A stretch of 64,000 nucleotides of DNA from CAYVTM01 sp964454645 (GCA_964454645.1 CAYVTM010000005.1:154577-218576), one strand, 5' to 3'; shown: positions 27,205 to 36,090, counted from the stretch's first letter. Translations and numbers: made by a program. Notes: a model not told the origin generated them from the sequence alone.

Positions 27205-28419
27205 ATGAAAAAATTAATTACACTAGTCTCAATGTTCCCCTTATTTATCGGATGGAACAATACGGCAAATGCTCAATGGAGTACTATTGCCAAGCCGGTT
27301 GAACATTATCCTGCCGTTTATCTTACCACGCATAACAATACCATGTATTGTATTACAAACAACGGTTTCTATAAATTTAATAACGATGCGTGGGATGACC
27401 CATCACAGGGATCAGCAAATGTTTCCGGTAGTGAGATTGTTTTTATTGATAACTACATATATCTGAGAGGAGCTAATAATAGGTCTTCAGACGGCGGTGC
27501 TACCTGGGAGTTCGATACGGTTGGTTTACCTCCCTTCGGAGAAAAAAATTCTTTATTCTCAGATGGAACTCACATATATCTTAGTTACGGGTATCCTTCT
27601 TATCAACTCTTCCGTAAAAAGCCTTCGGATAATTCTTGGGTCAATCTAACTGATATAGGAAGTAATACTTCTATCGTTTGGGGGCTTACCAAAAAAGGCA
27701 ATGATTTATTTGCAGCAGTAAGTAACGGATGTTGGATATCAAGTGATGGAGGGCAAACATGGAGCAAGAAAACATCTACTGATTTTCCGCTTACCAACGC
27801 CCCCTGGAAACTCCAGGGTGCAGGAAACTCTTTTATCGTACATAACTCCGAATTATATTTTGGAGCGGATGTTGGTTTGTTTAAAAGTTCAGATAATGGT
27901 GATAGCTGGGTAAGAGTAGATAAAAATTTTCAAGAATCCTTTGGAGCGGTGACGATTCAGGCGGTATATTCTGACGGTACAAATCTTTATGCTTCTACAC
28001 GCAACAGCAATAACGCCTACATGTCATCAGACCATGGTGATACCTGGACTGAGATAAGTGGTGGCTTAGACAGTAAGATCAATGCATTTACATCTTTAAA
28101 TGGAACCATTTATGCAACCCTGTTTAACATGCAGAATGTATATGTTTTTTTGGGTGGAACAAACGGAGTAAACAATTTTTCTTCAAAATTAAACTTCAAT
28201 GTATATCCAAATCCTGCGAATATTATTGTCAATATTAGTAATATTCCCGGCGGTTCAGTACTTAGTATTGTGGATATGATGGGGCGGGTAATTTATCATT
28301 CTGTAGAATTAAACTCAACAGAAACCATACATACATCGGATTTTAAAAATGGAATTTATTTTATTCGTTTAGAAAACAACGATAAATCCGAACACAAAAA
28401 ATTAATCATTAGCAGATAG
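27205..28419 (+). CDS. Secreted Asp-box (BNR) repeat protein with T9SS type A sorting domain
   Basis: 404 residues. A signal peptide (to about NANAQW) is followed by a beta-propeller with four Asp boxes: SSDGGATW, SSDGGQTW, SSDNGDSW and SSDHGDTW. Residues about 328-404 are a T9SS C-terminal sorting domain (FNVYPNPANIIVNIS ... NGIYFIRLENN ... KKLIISR). It should cross the outer membrane through T9SS and be surface-anchored or released. Asp boxes occur in sialidases, but none of the catalytic Arg/Tyr/Glu motifs is visible, so no enzymatic role is proposed. It sits 101 nt downstream of the response regulator, suggesting it is its target. Confidence 0.88.
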   Translation: MKKLITLVSMFPLFIGWNNTANAQWSTIAKPVEHYPAVYLTTHNNTMYCITNNGFYKFNNDAWDDPSQGSANVSGSEIVFIDNYIYLRGANNRSSDGGATWEFDTVGLPPFGEKNSLFSDGTHIYLSYGYPSYQLFRKKPSDNSWVNLTDIGSNTSIVWGLTKKGNDLFAAVSNGCWISSDGGQTWSKKTSTDFPLTNAPWKLQGAGNSFIVHNSELYFGADVGLFKSSDNGDSWVRVDKNFQESFGAVTIQAVYSDGTNLYASTRNSNNAYMSSDHGDTWTEISGGLDSKINAFTSLNGTIYATLFNMQNVYVFLGGTNGVNNFSSKLNFNVYPNPANIIVNISNIPGGSVLSIVDMMGRVIYHSVELNSTETIHTSDFKNGIYFIRLENNDKSEHKKLIISR

Positions 28420-28433
28420 TAAATATTTTTTCG

Positions 28434-28466
28434 ATTCCCTGGTTTTAGCAGGAACCGGGGAATTTT
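28434..28466 (+). terminator. Terminator after the Asp-box cargo gene
   Basis: ATTCCCTGGTT (28434-28444) pairs with AACCGGGGAAT (28453-28463), 11 bp with one G-T, loop of 8 nt, then TTTGTC. It lies 15 nt after the stop. Confidence 0.7.
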
Positions 28467-28467
28467 G

Positions 28468-28922
28468 TCAGATAGTGCCTTCAACTAATTTTTTTATTTC
28501 CGTTAAGATCGGATCCAGCCTTCCCCATTGTTCAAACTATCCTGATATCTGCGTTCTCCTTATGCTACTTTTGCATAATCACCCTGGATTACAATAAGGG
28601 TTGTGACTCCATCATTTTCATTTAATTCATAACTTACTTCTAAATAATTTTCAGGAAGATCAGGAATCGTAGAATGAGGATCGAAGGTGGTGTAAATTAA
28701 TTTTTTGCCGGGTTCGAAATGTAAAACCTGTCCTTTTACAAAAACCATCTCTCTGCCTTCGTAATTTCCTCTCCAAAGCAATTCCGAACCAATCTTCCAG
28801 TCGGAAACCGTTTCGCAACCGAACATATAGATTTTCGTTTTTTCGGGATTTACCAAAGCATCCCAAACTTCCAAAGCGGGGGCTTTTATATCGATGGTAT
28901 TTTGAATAATTAATGCTTGCAT
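28468..28922 (-). pseudogene. Broken SRPBCC (AHSA1-type) domain gene
   Basis: An intact frame of 120 codons (28922-28560) encodes the first part of an AHSA1-like START fold: IDIKAPALEVWDALVNPEKTKIYMFGCETVSDWKIGSELLWRG ... IQGDYAKVA. It stops at TAA, but the next codons in the same frame read GERRYQDSLNNGEGW, the normal family continuation. One base is then missing at about 28513 (GGCTGGATCC), and the rest (DPILTEIKKLVEGTI, ending at 28468) is in another frame. So one nonsense codon and one 1-nt deletion separate it from a full-length gene. The truncated protein would lack its long C-terminal helix. Sequencing error could explain the deletion but less easily both lesions. Confidence 0.8.
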
Positions 28923-29018
28923 TTCGAAATTTATTCTAAGATAGAAATAAATTTTTTATATACTTCCTTTCGATTATAACTTATTGAATATCCTTCCTAA
29001 TTAGTGGATGATATATCT

Positions 29019-29052
29019 AACTCATGGCATGACTATAGTCATGCCATGAGTT
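29019..29052. repeat. Perfect 34-nt palindrome, copy 1 of a repeated element
   Basis: Half-site AACTCATGGCATGACTA is followed directly by its exact reverse complement. The inner 32 nt (29020-29051) recur identically at 63952-63983. It lies 7 nt beyond the stop of the TonB receptor gene and is not followed by a T-run on either strand. Confidence 0.9.
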
Positions 29053-29058
29053 GCATAA

Positions 29059-31449
29059 TTAAAACTTCAGATTCAGCCCTAACAAATAATTTCGTTCGGC
29101 TTGGGGATAATAAGAATTATAGTTCGATTGTACTCCATCATATACCTCGGTATAAGTATATCCGTTCGCTACATACAGTTCGTTGAATACATTATTGATC
29201 CGGAAGATGATATCCACGCGTTTAAGTCCTTTGAGACCGAAACGGTAATCCAAAGCCAGATCATTTACAAAAAAAGCATCCATTTTACGGTTATCGTTGC
29301 CTGTATTGTCCAGATACTGCTCACTTACATATTTACTGAACAAAGAAAGATTCAGATTTTTGTAGAGCGTGTACTGTAAGACACTTCCGGCAATAAGTCC
29401 GGGAGAGAAAGCAATTTGTGTATTGCTATGCTTGTGCTCAATAGCTCCGATATAATTATAGTCCGCATCGTAAGCATATACCATCTCAGTAAAATCTTTC
29501 ACGATATTTCTGCTGAAAGCTACATTCGGCGACCAGGTTATTTTTTTATGGATGTTCCAACTTGCGCTTAATTCAATTCCCTGCCGGAAGCTTTCGGGAA
29601 TATTGCTGCGTACAAAATCACCCACATCATTTATCTCTCCTGTCAATACTAATTGATCGCGGTAGTGCATGTGAAACAGGTTTACTTCGTATCGTATTTT
29701 TTTTCCAATCGAACGTAAGCCGATTTCTAAATCTTTCAGGTGCTCGGGTTTGGGTTTTTTACCTTGTACAATGGCCTGTGTATAATCGTCGCGATTAGGC
29801 TCTTTGTTTGCGATTCCAAAAGAAACATAAGCCAGTTGTTTAGGATTGATCTGATATGATGCTCCGATCTTCGGGTTCAAAAAATTCAGCTGGTCGTTTT
29901 GTGTAATATCAATACCATCTTTATCAATCCCGCTTATGGTATAATCTACCCAACGGTATTGCACATCGGCAAAGAGGTTCATTTTTTTAAGCGAATAGCT
30001 TATTTTGGTATAGAAATTTATTTCATCTTTATTTCCATAGCTTGTATAGAAACGATCGTACATGTTTTTATTCGAGGCATATTCTGCCCATACTACTTCT
30101 CCAAAATGCTCTCCGTCATATTCGTTAGCAGCGCCTCCCAAGGTTAAGCGCAGCTTATCGGAAATACGATAATCGAAAGAATAAATAATTCCCTGGAATT
30201 CGTTCGACAACCATCTTCTTCTTACAATATTTGTTTGGAGTATAGTGTCTCCGCCGGTAAACAATGTATCCATGCCGTAACCTGCAAAATCTTCGCCGGC
30301 ACGATACTCTTCGTAATATCCTTGTCCGCGCGTAAAATGATACCCTAAATTAAAATCCATATCCGCATTTAATTTACGTGTATAGAAAACCTGATAATGA
30401 TCTTGCTGATAATTATCCGTTTGATGAGGGAATGGCTCTTTCAAAGGATTGTACCGGCGATTTGTTTGTAAAGAATCTTCGGGAACACCATACCAGGCAA
30501 GATGAGTACGTTCAGTCCCTGAGAACACATTCATCTTTACCAAATTTTTTTCATCAAAATACGCTGCCGATGTAAAAAACGATTTCAGCTTCGAAGAGCT
30601 GTTATCAATGTACCCCTGGGAAGCAATTTTAGAAAGTCTCCCCGTAAAGGCCCAGTGTTTATTAATAATTCCCGTACCTACTTTAGCACTGTAACGATCG
30701 GTCCGGAAACTGCCATGGGTTGTATTTACTTCGGCATAAGGTTCTGCACTTATTTTATCGGTCTCCATATTGATGCTTGCTCCGAAAGCTCCTGCGCCAT
30801 TGGTAGAGGTTCCTACCCCACGCTGAATCTGAATATTATCTACAAAAGTAGCAAAGTCGGGGATATTGACCAAAAATGTACCCTGCGATTCTGCGTCGTT
30901 TAAAGGAATTCCGTTAATAGTAACATTGGTGCGTGTTGCATCGGTTCCCCGGATGCGAATACCGGTATATCCTATTCCTGTTCCTGCATCGGAACTTACT
31001 ACTACCGATGGAGTTTGATTTAAGAGATAAGGAAGATCTTGTCCCAGATTTGTTTTCTCTAAATCTTGTTTATCGATGAGCGTATACGTTGCTGCCGCAT
31101 CATTTTCTAAACGCGAAGAAACAATCAATGCTTCTTCGGCAAGGATACTGCTTTTCTCTAAATAAAAATCCAGTGTGGCAGGACTGTTTAAATTAACTTG
31201 TTGACGAATACTTTTATATCCGATAAAACTAATTTTCAATTCATAAGTACCGGGAGTAATTTTTTTGAGCAGGAAATTTCCTTCATCATCGCTCAAAGTA
31301 CTGTATTTATTATCGAGCGAGACGACTGCGGCAACAAGTGCTTCTTTTTTTTCAGCATCATAAATTTTTCCGCTGAAAGAGGTTTGTGCAAATGTAGTGT
31401 ATGGGAGCAAACCCAATCCTACCATGCTAATCCAGAATTTAAGTGACAT
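29059..31449 (-). CDS. TPP-regulated TonB-dependent outer-membrane receptor (probable thiamine uptake)
   Basis: 796 residues. Signal peptide (to about FAQT), a carboxypeptidase-D regulatory-like beta domain (about 22-105, FSGKIYDAEKKEALVAAVVSLD), a plug (about 115-225; QDLPYLLNQTPSVVVSSDAG, IRIRGTDATRTNVTINGIPLND) and a 22-strand barrel ending NYLLGLNLKF. The receptor imports a ligand across the outer membrane using TonB. A TPP riboswitch in the leader indicates the ligand is thiamine, a phosphorylated form or a precursor; TPP-controlled receptors of this kind are known from comparative genomics in Bacteroidota. No inner-membrane PnuT-like transporter or kinase follows it here. A repeated palindrome lies just past its stop. 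Confidence 0.9.
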   Translation of the reverse strand: MSLKFWISMVGLGLLPYTTFAQTSFSGKIYDAEKKEALVAAVVSLDNKYSTLSDDEGNFLLKKITPGTYELKISFIGYKSIRQQVNLNSPATLDFYLEKSSILAEEALIVSSRLENDAAATYTLIDKQDLEKTNLGQDLPYLLNQTPSVVVSSDAGTGIGYTGIRIRGTDATRTNVTINGIPLNDAESQGTFLVNIPDFATFVDNIQIQRGVGTSTNGAGAFGASINMETDKISAEPYAEVNTTHGSFRTDRYSAKVGTGIINKHWAFTGRLSKIASQGYIDNSSSKLKSFFTSAAYFDEKNLVKMNVFSGTERTHLAWYGVPEDSLQTNRRYNPLKEPFPHQTDNYQQDHYQVFYTRKLNADMDFNLGYHFTRGQGYYEEYRAGEDFAGYGMDTLFTGGDTILQTNIVRRRWLSNEFQGIIYSFDYRISDKLRLTLGGAANEYDGEHFGEVVWAEYASNKNMYDRFYTSYGNKDEINFYTKISYSLKKMNLFADVQYRWVDYTISGIDKDGIDITQNDQLNFLNPKIGASYQINPKQLAYVSFGIANKEPNRDDYTQAIVQGKKPKPEHLKDLEIGLRSIGKKIRYEVNLFHMHYRDQLVLTGEINDVGDFVRSNIPESFRQGIELSASWNIHKKITWSPNVAFSRNIVKDFTEMVYAYDADYNYIGAIEHKHSNTQIAFSPGLIAGSVLQYTLYKNLNLSLFSKYVSEQYLDNTGNDNRKMDAFFVNDLALDYRFGLKGLKRVDIIFRINNVFNELYVANGYTYTEVYDGVQSNYNSYYPQAERNYLLGLNLKF

Positions 31450-31513
31450 ATTATTTCATTTATAAAACCTCGGAAGACCAGGGGATTTAGCCTTCTTCTA
31501 ATTAGTTTTATTA

Positions 31514-31600
31514 CCTCTTCCCTTCGCCGGCATTACCCGGATCAGGTTCTATGGGTGTAATCTCAGGCTCCGCATGCATTCGGAACCACCCCTTTGAGAA
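31514..31600 (-). promoter_or_regulatory. TPP riboswitch (thi-box)
   Basis: On the minus strand the leader contains AGGGGTGGTTCC near its 5' end, CCTGAGATTACACCC, and then GAACCTGATCCGGGTAATGCCGGCG. CUGAGA and ACCUGAUCYGGRUAAUGCCRGCG are the invariant pyrimidine-sensing and pyrophosphate-sensing elements of the TPP aptamer. It ends 64 nt upstream of the TonB receptor ATG, so expression should fall when TPP is abundant. Whether the expression platform acts on transcription or translation is not clear. Confidence 0.95.
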
Positions 31601-31605
31601 TAATG

Positions 31606-31613
31606 CAAAGATA
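31606..31613 (-). promoter_or_regulatory. -7 box of promoter for the TPP riboswitch transcript
   Basis: TATCTTTG on the minus strand matches TAnnTTTG and lies 5 nt before the riboswitch. The -33 position, 19 nt upstream, is only T-rich. Confidence 0.45.
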
Positions 31614-31766
31614 TATTTAATTTAAGGAATAATAAAAATTATATTTCTTGGCTGAACACAGGTATAAAATGAGTCTAAATTATATTCTCTCAATTAAATG
31701 GGATAGCATACCTTCCTTTAATTGAAAAAAGAACTTATCATTCAGGCGAAGTATTTCTATTGTTTA

Positions 31767-32144
31767 TTAGCCGGCGGCTATCATCGAAATCTCTACATTT
31801 ACGTTTTTAGGAAGACCTGCTACTGCCACCGTTTCTCTTGCCGGAAAGTCGGAGCTGAAATAACTTCCGTAAACCTCATTCACCAAAGCAAAATGTGCCA
31901 TGTCTGATAAAAAGATAGTCGTTTTAATCACATTTGAAAAACCCATCCCGGCTGCTCCCAAAACCGCTTTCAGGTTTTCCATCACTTGCTTGGTCTCAAC
32001 TTCAATATCACCTACTAATAGGTGTGCATTTTCCGGATTGATAGCGATCTGCCCCGAAATATATAATATATTGCCAAAAGCAACGGCTTGACTATACGGG
32101 CCTATTGGTGCAGGAGCATTGGGAGTATTAATAATTTTTTTCAT
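31767..32144 (-). CDS. ridA: RidA family enamine/imine deaminase
   Basis: 125 residues, the standard RidA length. NAPAPIGPYSQAV, ILYISGQIAINPE, the catalytic Arg in FPARETVAVAGLPKN and the terminal VEISMIAAG are all family signatures. RidA hydrolyses the reactive 2-aminoacrylate and 2-iminobutanoate released by PLP enzymes, protecting them from damage. It acts in the cytoplasm as a trimer. It lies between the TPP leader of the receptor gene and a small membrane protein gene on the same strand. Confidence 0.95.
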   Translation of the reverse strand: MKKIINTPNAPAPIGPYSQAVAFGNILYISGQIAINPENAHLLVGDIEVETKQVMENLKAVLGAAGMGFSNVIKTTIFLSDMAHFALVNEVYGSYFSSDFPARETVAVAGLPKNVNVEISMIAAG

Positions 32145-32208
32145 TGGACATTTTTATCGATTTGTACCCGGCATATCTCTTTTACCTAATATAACAGCTT
32201 AAATAATT

Positions 32209-32361
32209 TTAAAATAATTTGCTGAGTAAATAGATAAGCAAGGCCATTAAAAACATGAGTATAGACAATTTATTAATCCTGTGCATGGTGCGCAGATTAA
32301 AACTCGTAGGACGATTGGGGTCTTTCTTTCTGAAAAAATAACCCAGGAATTCGTTTTTCAT
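32209..32361 (-). CDS. 50-residue membrane protein, DUF6728-like
   Basis: Short gene from ATG 32361 to TAA 32209. It encodes MKNEFLGYFFRKKDPNRPTS, then FNLRTMHRINKLSI and one membrane helix (about 34-50, LMFLMALLIYLLSKLF). The basic KKDPNRPTxFNLRxMHxIN block is, as I recall, conserved in small Bacteroidota proteins grouped as DUF6728. TATCTTTG on the minus strand (32384-32377), a good -7 box, precedes the ATG by 15 nt. Function unknown. It is divergent from pepP. Confidence 0.75.
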   Translation of the reverse strand: MKNEFLGYFFRKKDPNRPTSFNLRTMHRINKLSILMFLMALLIYLLSKLF

Positions 32362-32477
32362 AATTTCTACTTTACGCAAAGATACAGCAAATATTGTTTT
32401 TATAATAAACTAAATAAGATTGCGAAATGTTGTTAGATTTGTGAATACATACGAATACAATCAAAAATTTATAAGTG

Positions 32478-33767
32478 ATGAAATATACTCCTATAAGCAG
32501 CAATTTATTTACAGATAACCGAATGCGTTTCGTTGGAAAGATGAACCCCAATTCTATGGCCATTATCCATTCAAACGATGAATTTCCGAGAAGTGGTGAT
32601 CAGAATTATCCTTTTCATCAAAATCCCGACATGTTTTGGCTTTCAGGAATTGATCAGGAAGAAAGTATTTTAATTCTCTTTCCCGACTCGCCTGTTCCGG
32701 CATATAAAGAGGTTTTGTTTCTGAAAAAGACAAACGAGCATATTGCTATCTGGGAAGGGCATAAATATACCAAGGAAGAGGCACAACAAGCATCAGGCAT
32801 TCATTCGATCTTTTGGCTGGAAGATTTCAAATCGATTTTTCCGATGTTGATGCATTATGCAGAGACCATCTATATCAACACCAACGAGAACGACCGCTAT
32901 GTACATATCAATCAATACCGCGATTTGCGTTTTGTAAAACAACTGAGGGAGCAATATCCTGTACATAAATACGAACGTGCCGCACCGGTTTTCCGCGAGT
33001 TACGTGCCTTGAAATCATTATACGAAGTGGATCTCATTCAGACAGCTTGCGACATTACCGAAAAAGCTTTTCGCAGAGTATTGAACTTTGTGAAACCGGG
33101 AGTGACGGAATATGAGATTGAAGCAGAAATTATTCATGAATTTATTCGTAATCGCGCCAGCGGACATGCTTACAACCCGATTATTGCCTCAGGCGCTAAT
33201 GCTTGTGTATTGCATTATAACGATAACAATCAGGTGTGTAAAAACGGTGATGTAATCTTGTTCGATTTTGGAGCGGAGTATGCAAATTACAATGCCGACT
33301 TATCGCGCTCGATCCCGGTAAACGGGAAATTTACAAAACGTCAGAAAGATGTTTACAATACCGTATTACGCGTGATGGATGAAGCGAAAAAAATGCTGGT
33401 AGAAGGAACTATCTTAGATGAATACCATAAAGAGGTAGGGAAAATTATGGAGAAAGAATTAATCGGATTGGGACTGCTGGATAAAAATGAAGTAGCGAAA
33501 CAAAATCCGGCTATGCCTTTATATAAAAAATATTTTATGCATGGAACTTCTCACTTCTTAGGATTGGATGTTCATGATATCGGTAATCGGTATGAGAAAA
33601 TGAAAGCAGGAATGATCTTTACCTGCGAACCGGGTATTTATATTCCTGAAGAAGGATTAGGTATTCGTATCGAGAATGATATCTTAATTACAAAAGAAGG
33701 CAATATAGATTTAATGAAAAACATTCCGATCTTAGCTGACGAGATTGAGGATCTTATGAACAGTTAA
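32478..33767 (+). CDS. pepP: Xaa-Pro aminopeptidase (PepP, M24B)
   Basis: 429 residues from the ATG at 32478. The N-terminal aminopeptidase P domain (1 to about 165) includes NQNPDMFWLSGI (as FHQNPDMFWLSGIDQEES), and the C-terminal pita-bread domain has the metal ligands in ILFDFGAEYANYNADLSRS, FMHGTSHFLGLDVHD, FTCEPGIYI and GIRIENDILIT. It removes N-terminal residues preceding proline with two Mn ions, in the cytoplasm. TAGATTTG (32434-32441) may be its -7 box. A strong two-way terminator follows. Confidence 0.95.
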   Translation: MKYTPISSNLFTDNRMRFVGKMNPNSMAIIHSNDEFPRSGDQNYPFHQNPDMFWLSGIDQEESILILFPDSPVPAYKEVLFLKKTNEHIAIWEGHKYTKEEAQQASGIHSIFWLEDFKSIFPMLMHYAETIYINTNENDRYVHINQYRDLRFVKQLREQYPVHKYERAAPVFRELRALKSLYEVDLIQTACDITEKAFRRVLNFVKPGVTEYEIEAEIIHEFIRNRASGHAYNPIIASGANACVLHYNDNNQVCKNGDVILFDFGAEYANYNADLSRSIPVNGKFTKRQKDVYNTVLRVMDEAKKMLVEGTILDEYHKEVGKIMEKELIGLGLLDKNEVAKQNPAMPLYKKYFMHGTSHFLGLDVHDIGNRYEKMKAGMIFTCEPGIYIPEEGLGIRIENDILITKEGNIDLMKNIPILADEIEDLMNS

Positions 33768-33789
33768 TCCCAATCTTTTCAAAAAGACA

Positions 33790-33821
33790 AAGAGCCGTTA
33801 ATAAAATTAATAACGGCTCTT
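33790..33821. terminator. Bidirectional terminator between pepP and the outer-membrane protein gene
   Basis: AAGAGCCGTTA (33790-33800) pairs perfectly with TAACGGCTCTT (33811-33821). It is flanked by CAAAAAGACA on the left and a T-rich CTTATTATA on the right, and lies between two convergent stops. Confidence 0.85.
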
Positions 33822-33847
33822 CTTATTATATGCATCAGGGTAAATAT

Positions 33848-34573
33848 TTAATACACACTCGGACAGTCTTTCGTTCGTTTAAAACGATAATCTTTTTCAC
33901 CTATATTGAAATACAGACCGGCATAGATATAAGAATATTTATCGTTGTTGTTATTCGCATAAAATCCGTCCATATTATCAACAAATCCTATATAATAACG
34001 ATAGCCCAATCCTATATCAATTGTTTCCGATAACTTTCTTTTGGCAGAAACTGTTAATGGAACTATCAACTCGTAGGTAGGTCGTTTATTGTAAGTATTC
34101 CCGGGAGTATAATAACGTGTTTTGAAATAAATTAATCCTACTCCTGCCGAAGCATTGATTTGAAAAAATTCATCCGCATAAATATTATACACCACAGATC
34201 CGAAAAAATCTACAGGACGTTCGATAACATAATAATTTACGATGGTACTGCTGCCTTCGGGAGTCACCCTGTTTCCTTCCTTCCCGTATAAATCGGCACC
34301 GGTACGTACTACACCTTCAAGAGCAAACCGGCTGCTGATGGGTTTGTTAAGTGAAAGTCCATAACCAATATCGAAACGTTCGTTTTTAAAATCGTTCATA
34401 AATAAGGTACGACGGGTAATAACACCCACATCCAATCCGACCGTAAAAGGATTGGATTGTCTTGCTTTCCCATATAAGAACTTAGAATTCGTATATGCTT
34501 GAGAATATGTATCGCTACATATAAAAAGAGAAAATAGAAGACATACCGCGATTGCTGTTGTAATTGTTTTCAT
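33848..34573 (-). CDS. Secreted outer-membrane beta-barrel protein of unknown function
   Basis: 241 residues from the ATG at 34573; a start 12 codons upstream would precede the signal peptide (MKTITTAIAVCLLFSLFICSDTYSQ). The mature part alternates as 8-10 barrel strands (FTVGLDVGVITRR, RFDIGYGLSLNKPISSRFALEGVVRTG, DIGLGYRYYIGFVDN, YSYIYAGLYFNIGEKDYRF), resembling OmpA-like/PorT-like small barrels. No T9SS sorting domain. Function cannot be inferred. Confidence 0.75.
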   Translation of the reverse strand: MKTITTAIAVCLLFSLFICSDTYSQAYTNSKFLYGKARQSNPFTVGLDVGVITRRTLFMNDFKNERFDIGYGLSLNKPISSRFALEGVVRTGADLYGKEGNRVTPEGSSTIVNYYVIERPVDFFGSVVYNIYADEFFQINASAGVGLIYFKTRYYTPGNTYNKRPTYELIVPLTVSAKRKLSETIDIGLGYRYYIGFVDNMDGFYANNNNDKYSYIYAGLYFNIGEKDYRFKRTKDCPSVY

Positions 34574-34675
34574 AGGTGGTATAGTTTCAGACTTAAATAC
34601 AAATACCATGCAAGTTTATACGCAAGCCACAGGGATAAGTTATTATTCGTATTAAAATTTTATCTTTATCGCCCA

Positions 34676-36049
34676 ATGGCGAAGTTAAAAACGAGTTATT
34701 TTTGTCAGAGTTGTGGATATCAAGCCTCTAAATGGTTAGGTAATTGCCCATCTTGCGGGAAGTGGAATACATTTGTAGAAGAAGTGTTGGAAAAAAGTAG
34801 TATTAAGAGCGATTGGAAGGCTTCATCCGGTACACAAAGAGCTTCAAAGCCAATGCCGATTGAATCGATCGAACAACATATAGATCTCCGCATTGATGCA
34901 AAAGACAATGAATTAAACAGGGTTTTAGGCGGAGGAATTGTTCCGGGATCTCTGGTACTCATCGGTGGAGAGCCGGGTATCGGAAAATCTACATTGATGT
35001 TACAACTGGCACTTCAATTAAATCATTTAAAGGTATTGTATGTATCGGGCGAAGAAAGTGAACAACAACTTCAGATGCGCTCATCACGTATCCGTAAAAA
35101 AGATTCTTCGAATTGTTTTATCTTAACAGAAACTTCTACACAAAATATTTTTAAACAGATTGAAAGTTTAGAACCTCAAATCGTCATCATTGATTCCATC
35201 CAGACACTTTCATCGGCACATATCGAATCTGCTCCGGGAAGTGTCTCACAAATAAGGGAATGTACTTCGGAGCTTTTACGTTTCGCAAAAGAGAGTAATA
35301 CCCCGGTATTTTTAGTCGGGCATATTACCAAGGATGGTTCCATTGCCGGACCAAAGATCTTAGAGCACATGGTGGATACGGTTCTTCAGTTCGAAGGAGA
35401 CCGGCACCATACTTATCGTATTTTGCGTTCGATGAAAAACCGGTTTGGTTCAACTTCCGAACTGGGCATATACGAGATGCAGGGAAGCGGGTTACGAGAG
35501 GTATCGAACCCTTCGGAGATACTAATTTCTCAACGGGAAGAAGGCTTGAGCGGTATTACCATTTCGGCTACGATCGAAGGTTTACGGCCTATGTTGATCG
35601 AAAGCCAGGCACTGGTAAGCCATTCGGCATACGGCACTCCTCAACGTTCGGCCACCGGATTTGATCTTCGTCGTTTAAGCATGCTGTTGGCTGTGCTTGA
35701 AAAAAGGGGAGGATTTAGATTAGGTGTGAAAGATGTATTTCTGAATATTACGGGAGGTATCCGCGTAGAAGATCCTGCCATTGATTTGGGTGTTATCTGC
35801 GCCATTATTTCTTCACACGAAGACATCGCCATATCGTCGAATACCTGCTTTGCAGCAGAAGTTGGATTATCGGGAGAAATACGGGCGGTCAACCGTATCG
35901 ACCAACGTATCTCCGAAGCAGAAAAGCTGGGTTTTGATAAAATATTTATCTCAAAATATGCTCTAAAGGGAATAGATAAAAGTAAATATAAGATCGAGCT
36001 GATACCGGCAACAAAAATTGAAGAAGTATTCTCTGCTTTATTCGGGTAG
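34676..36049 (+). CDS. radA: RadA, DNA recombination/repair ATPase
   Basis: 457 residues. A four-Cys zinc ribbon (C10, C13, C24, C27 in FCQSCGYQASKWLGNCPSC), a RecA-like ATPase with Walker A GGEPGIGKST (97-106) and Walker B IVIIDSIQT, the RadA-specific MKNRFGST motif, and a Lon-like C-terminal domain (FLNITGGIRVEDPAIDLGV, AAEVGLSGEIRAV). RadA promotes branch migration in recombination intermediates. It has full length and all motifs. Confidence 0.97.
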   Translation: MAKLKTSYFCQSCGYQASKWLGNCPSCGKWNTFVEEVLEKSSIKSDWKASSGTQRASKPMPIESIEQHIDLRIDAKDNELNRVLGGGIVPGSLVLIGGEPGIGKSTLMLQLALQLNHLKVLYVSGEESEQQLQMRSSRIRKKDSSNCFILTETSTQNIFKQIESLEPQIVIIDSIQTLSSAHIESAPGSVSQIRECTSELLRFAKESNTPVFLVGHITKDGSIAGPKILEHMVDTVLQFEGDRHHTYRILRSMKNRFGSTSELGIYEMQGSGLREVSNPSEILISQREEGLSGITISATIEGLRPMLIESQALVSHSAYGTPQRSATGFDLRRLSMLLAVLEKRGGFRLGVKDVFLNITGGIRVEDPAIDLGVICAIISSHEDIAISSNTCFAAEVGLSGEIRAVNRIDQRISEAEKLGFDKIFISKYALKGIDKSKYKIELIPATKIEEVFSALFG

Positions 36050-36090
36050 AATATAAATTATTTATTTTTAATACATTATTAAAGATTCAT

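Noticed and set aside
27205..28419. Calling the Asp-box protein a sialidase
   Set aside because: Only the structural Asp boxes are present; the Arg triad and Tyr/Glu catalytic motifs were not found.
29019..29052. Palindrome as an ordinary rho-independent terminator
   Set aside because: No T-run follows the hairpin on either strand, and the same 32 nt recur elsewhere unchanged; terminators in this window have unrelated stems and T-rich tails.
31690..31725. Inverted repeat TCAATTAAA...TTTAATTGA after ridA as terminator
   Set aside because: Nine A/T pairs only and no T-run in the direction of ridA transcription; too weak to list.
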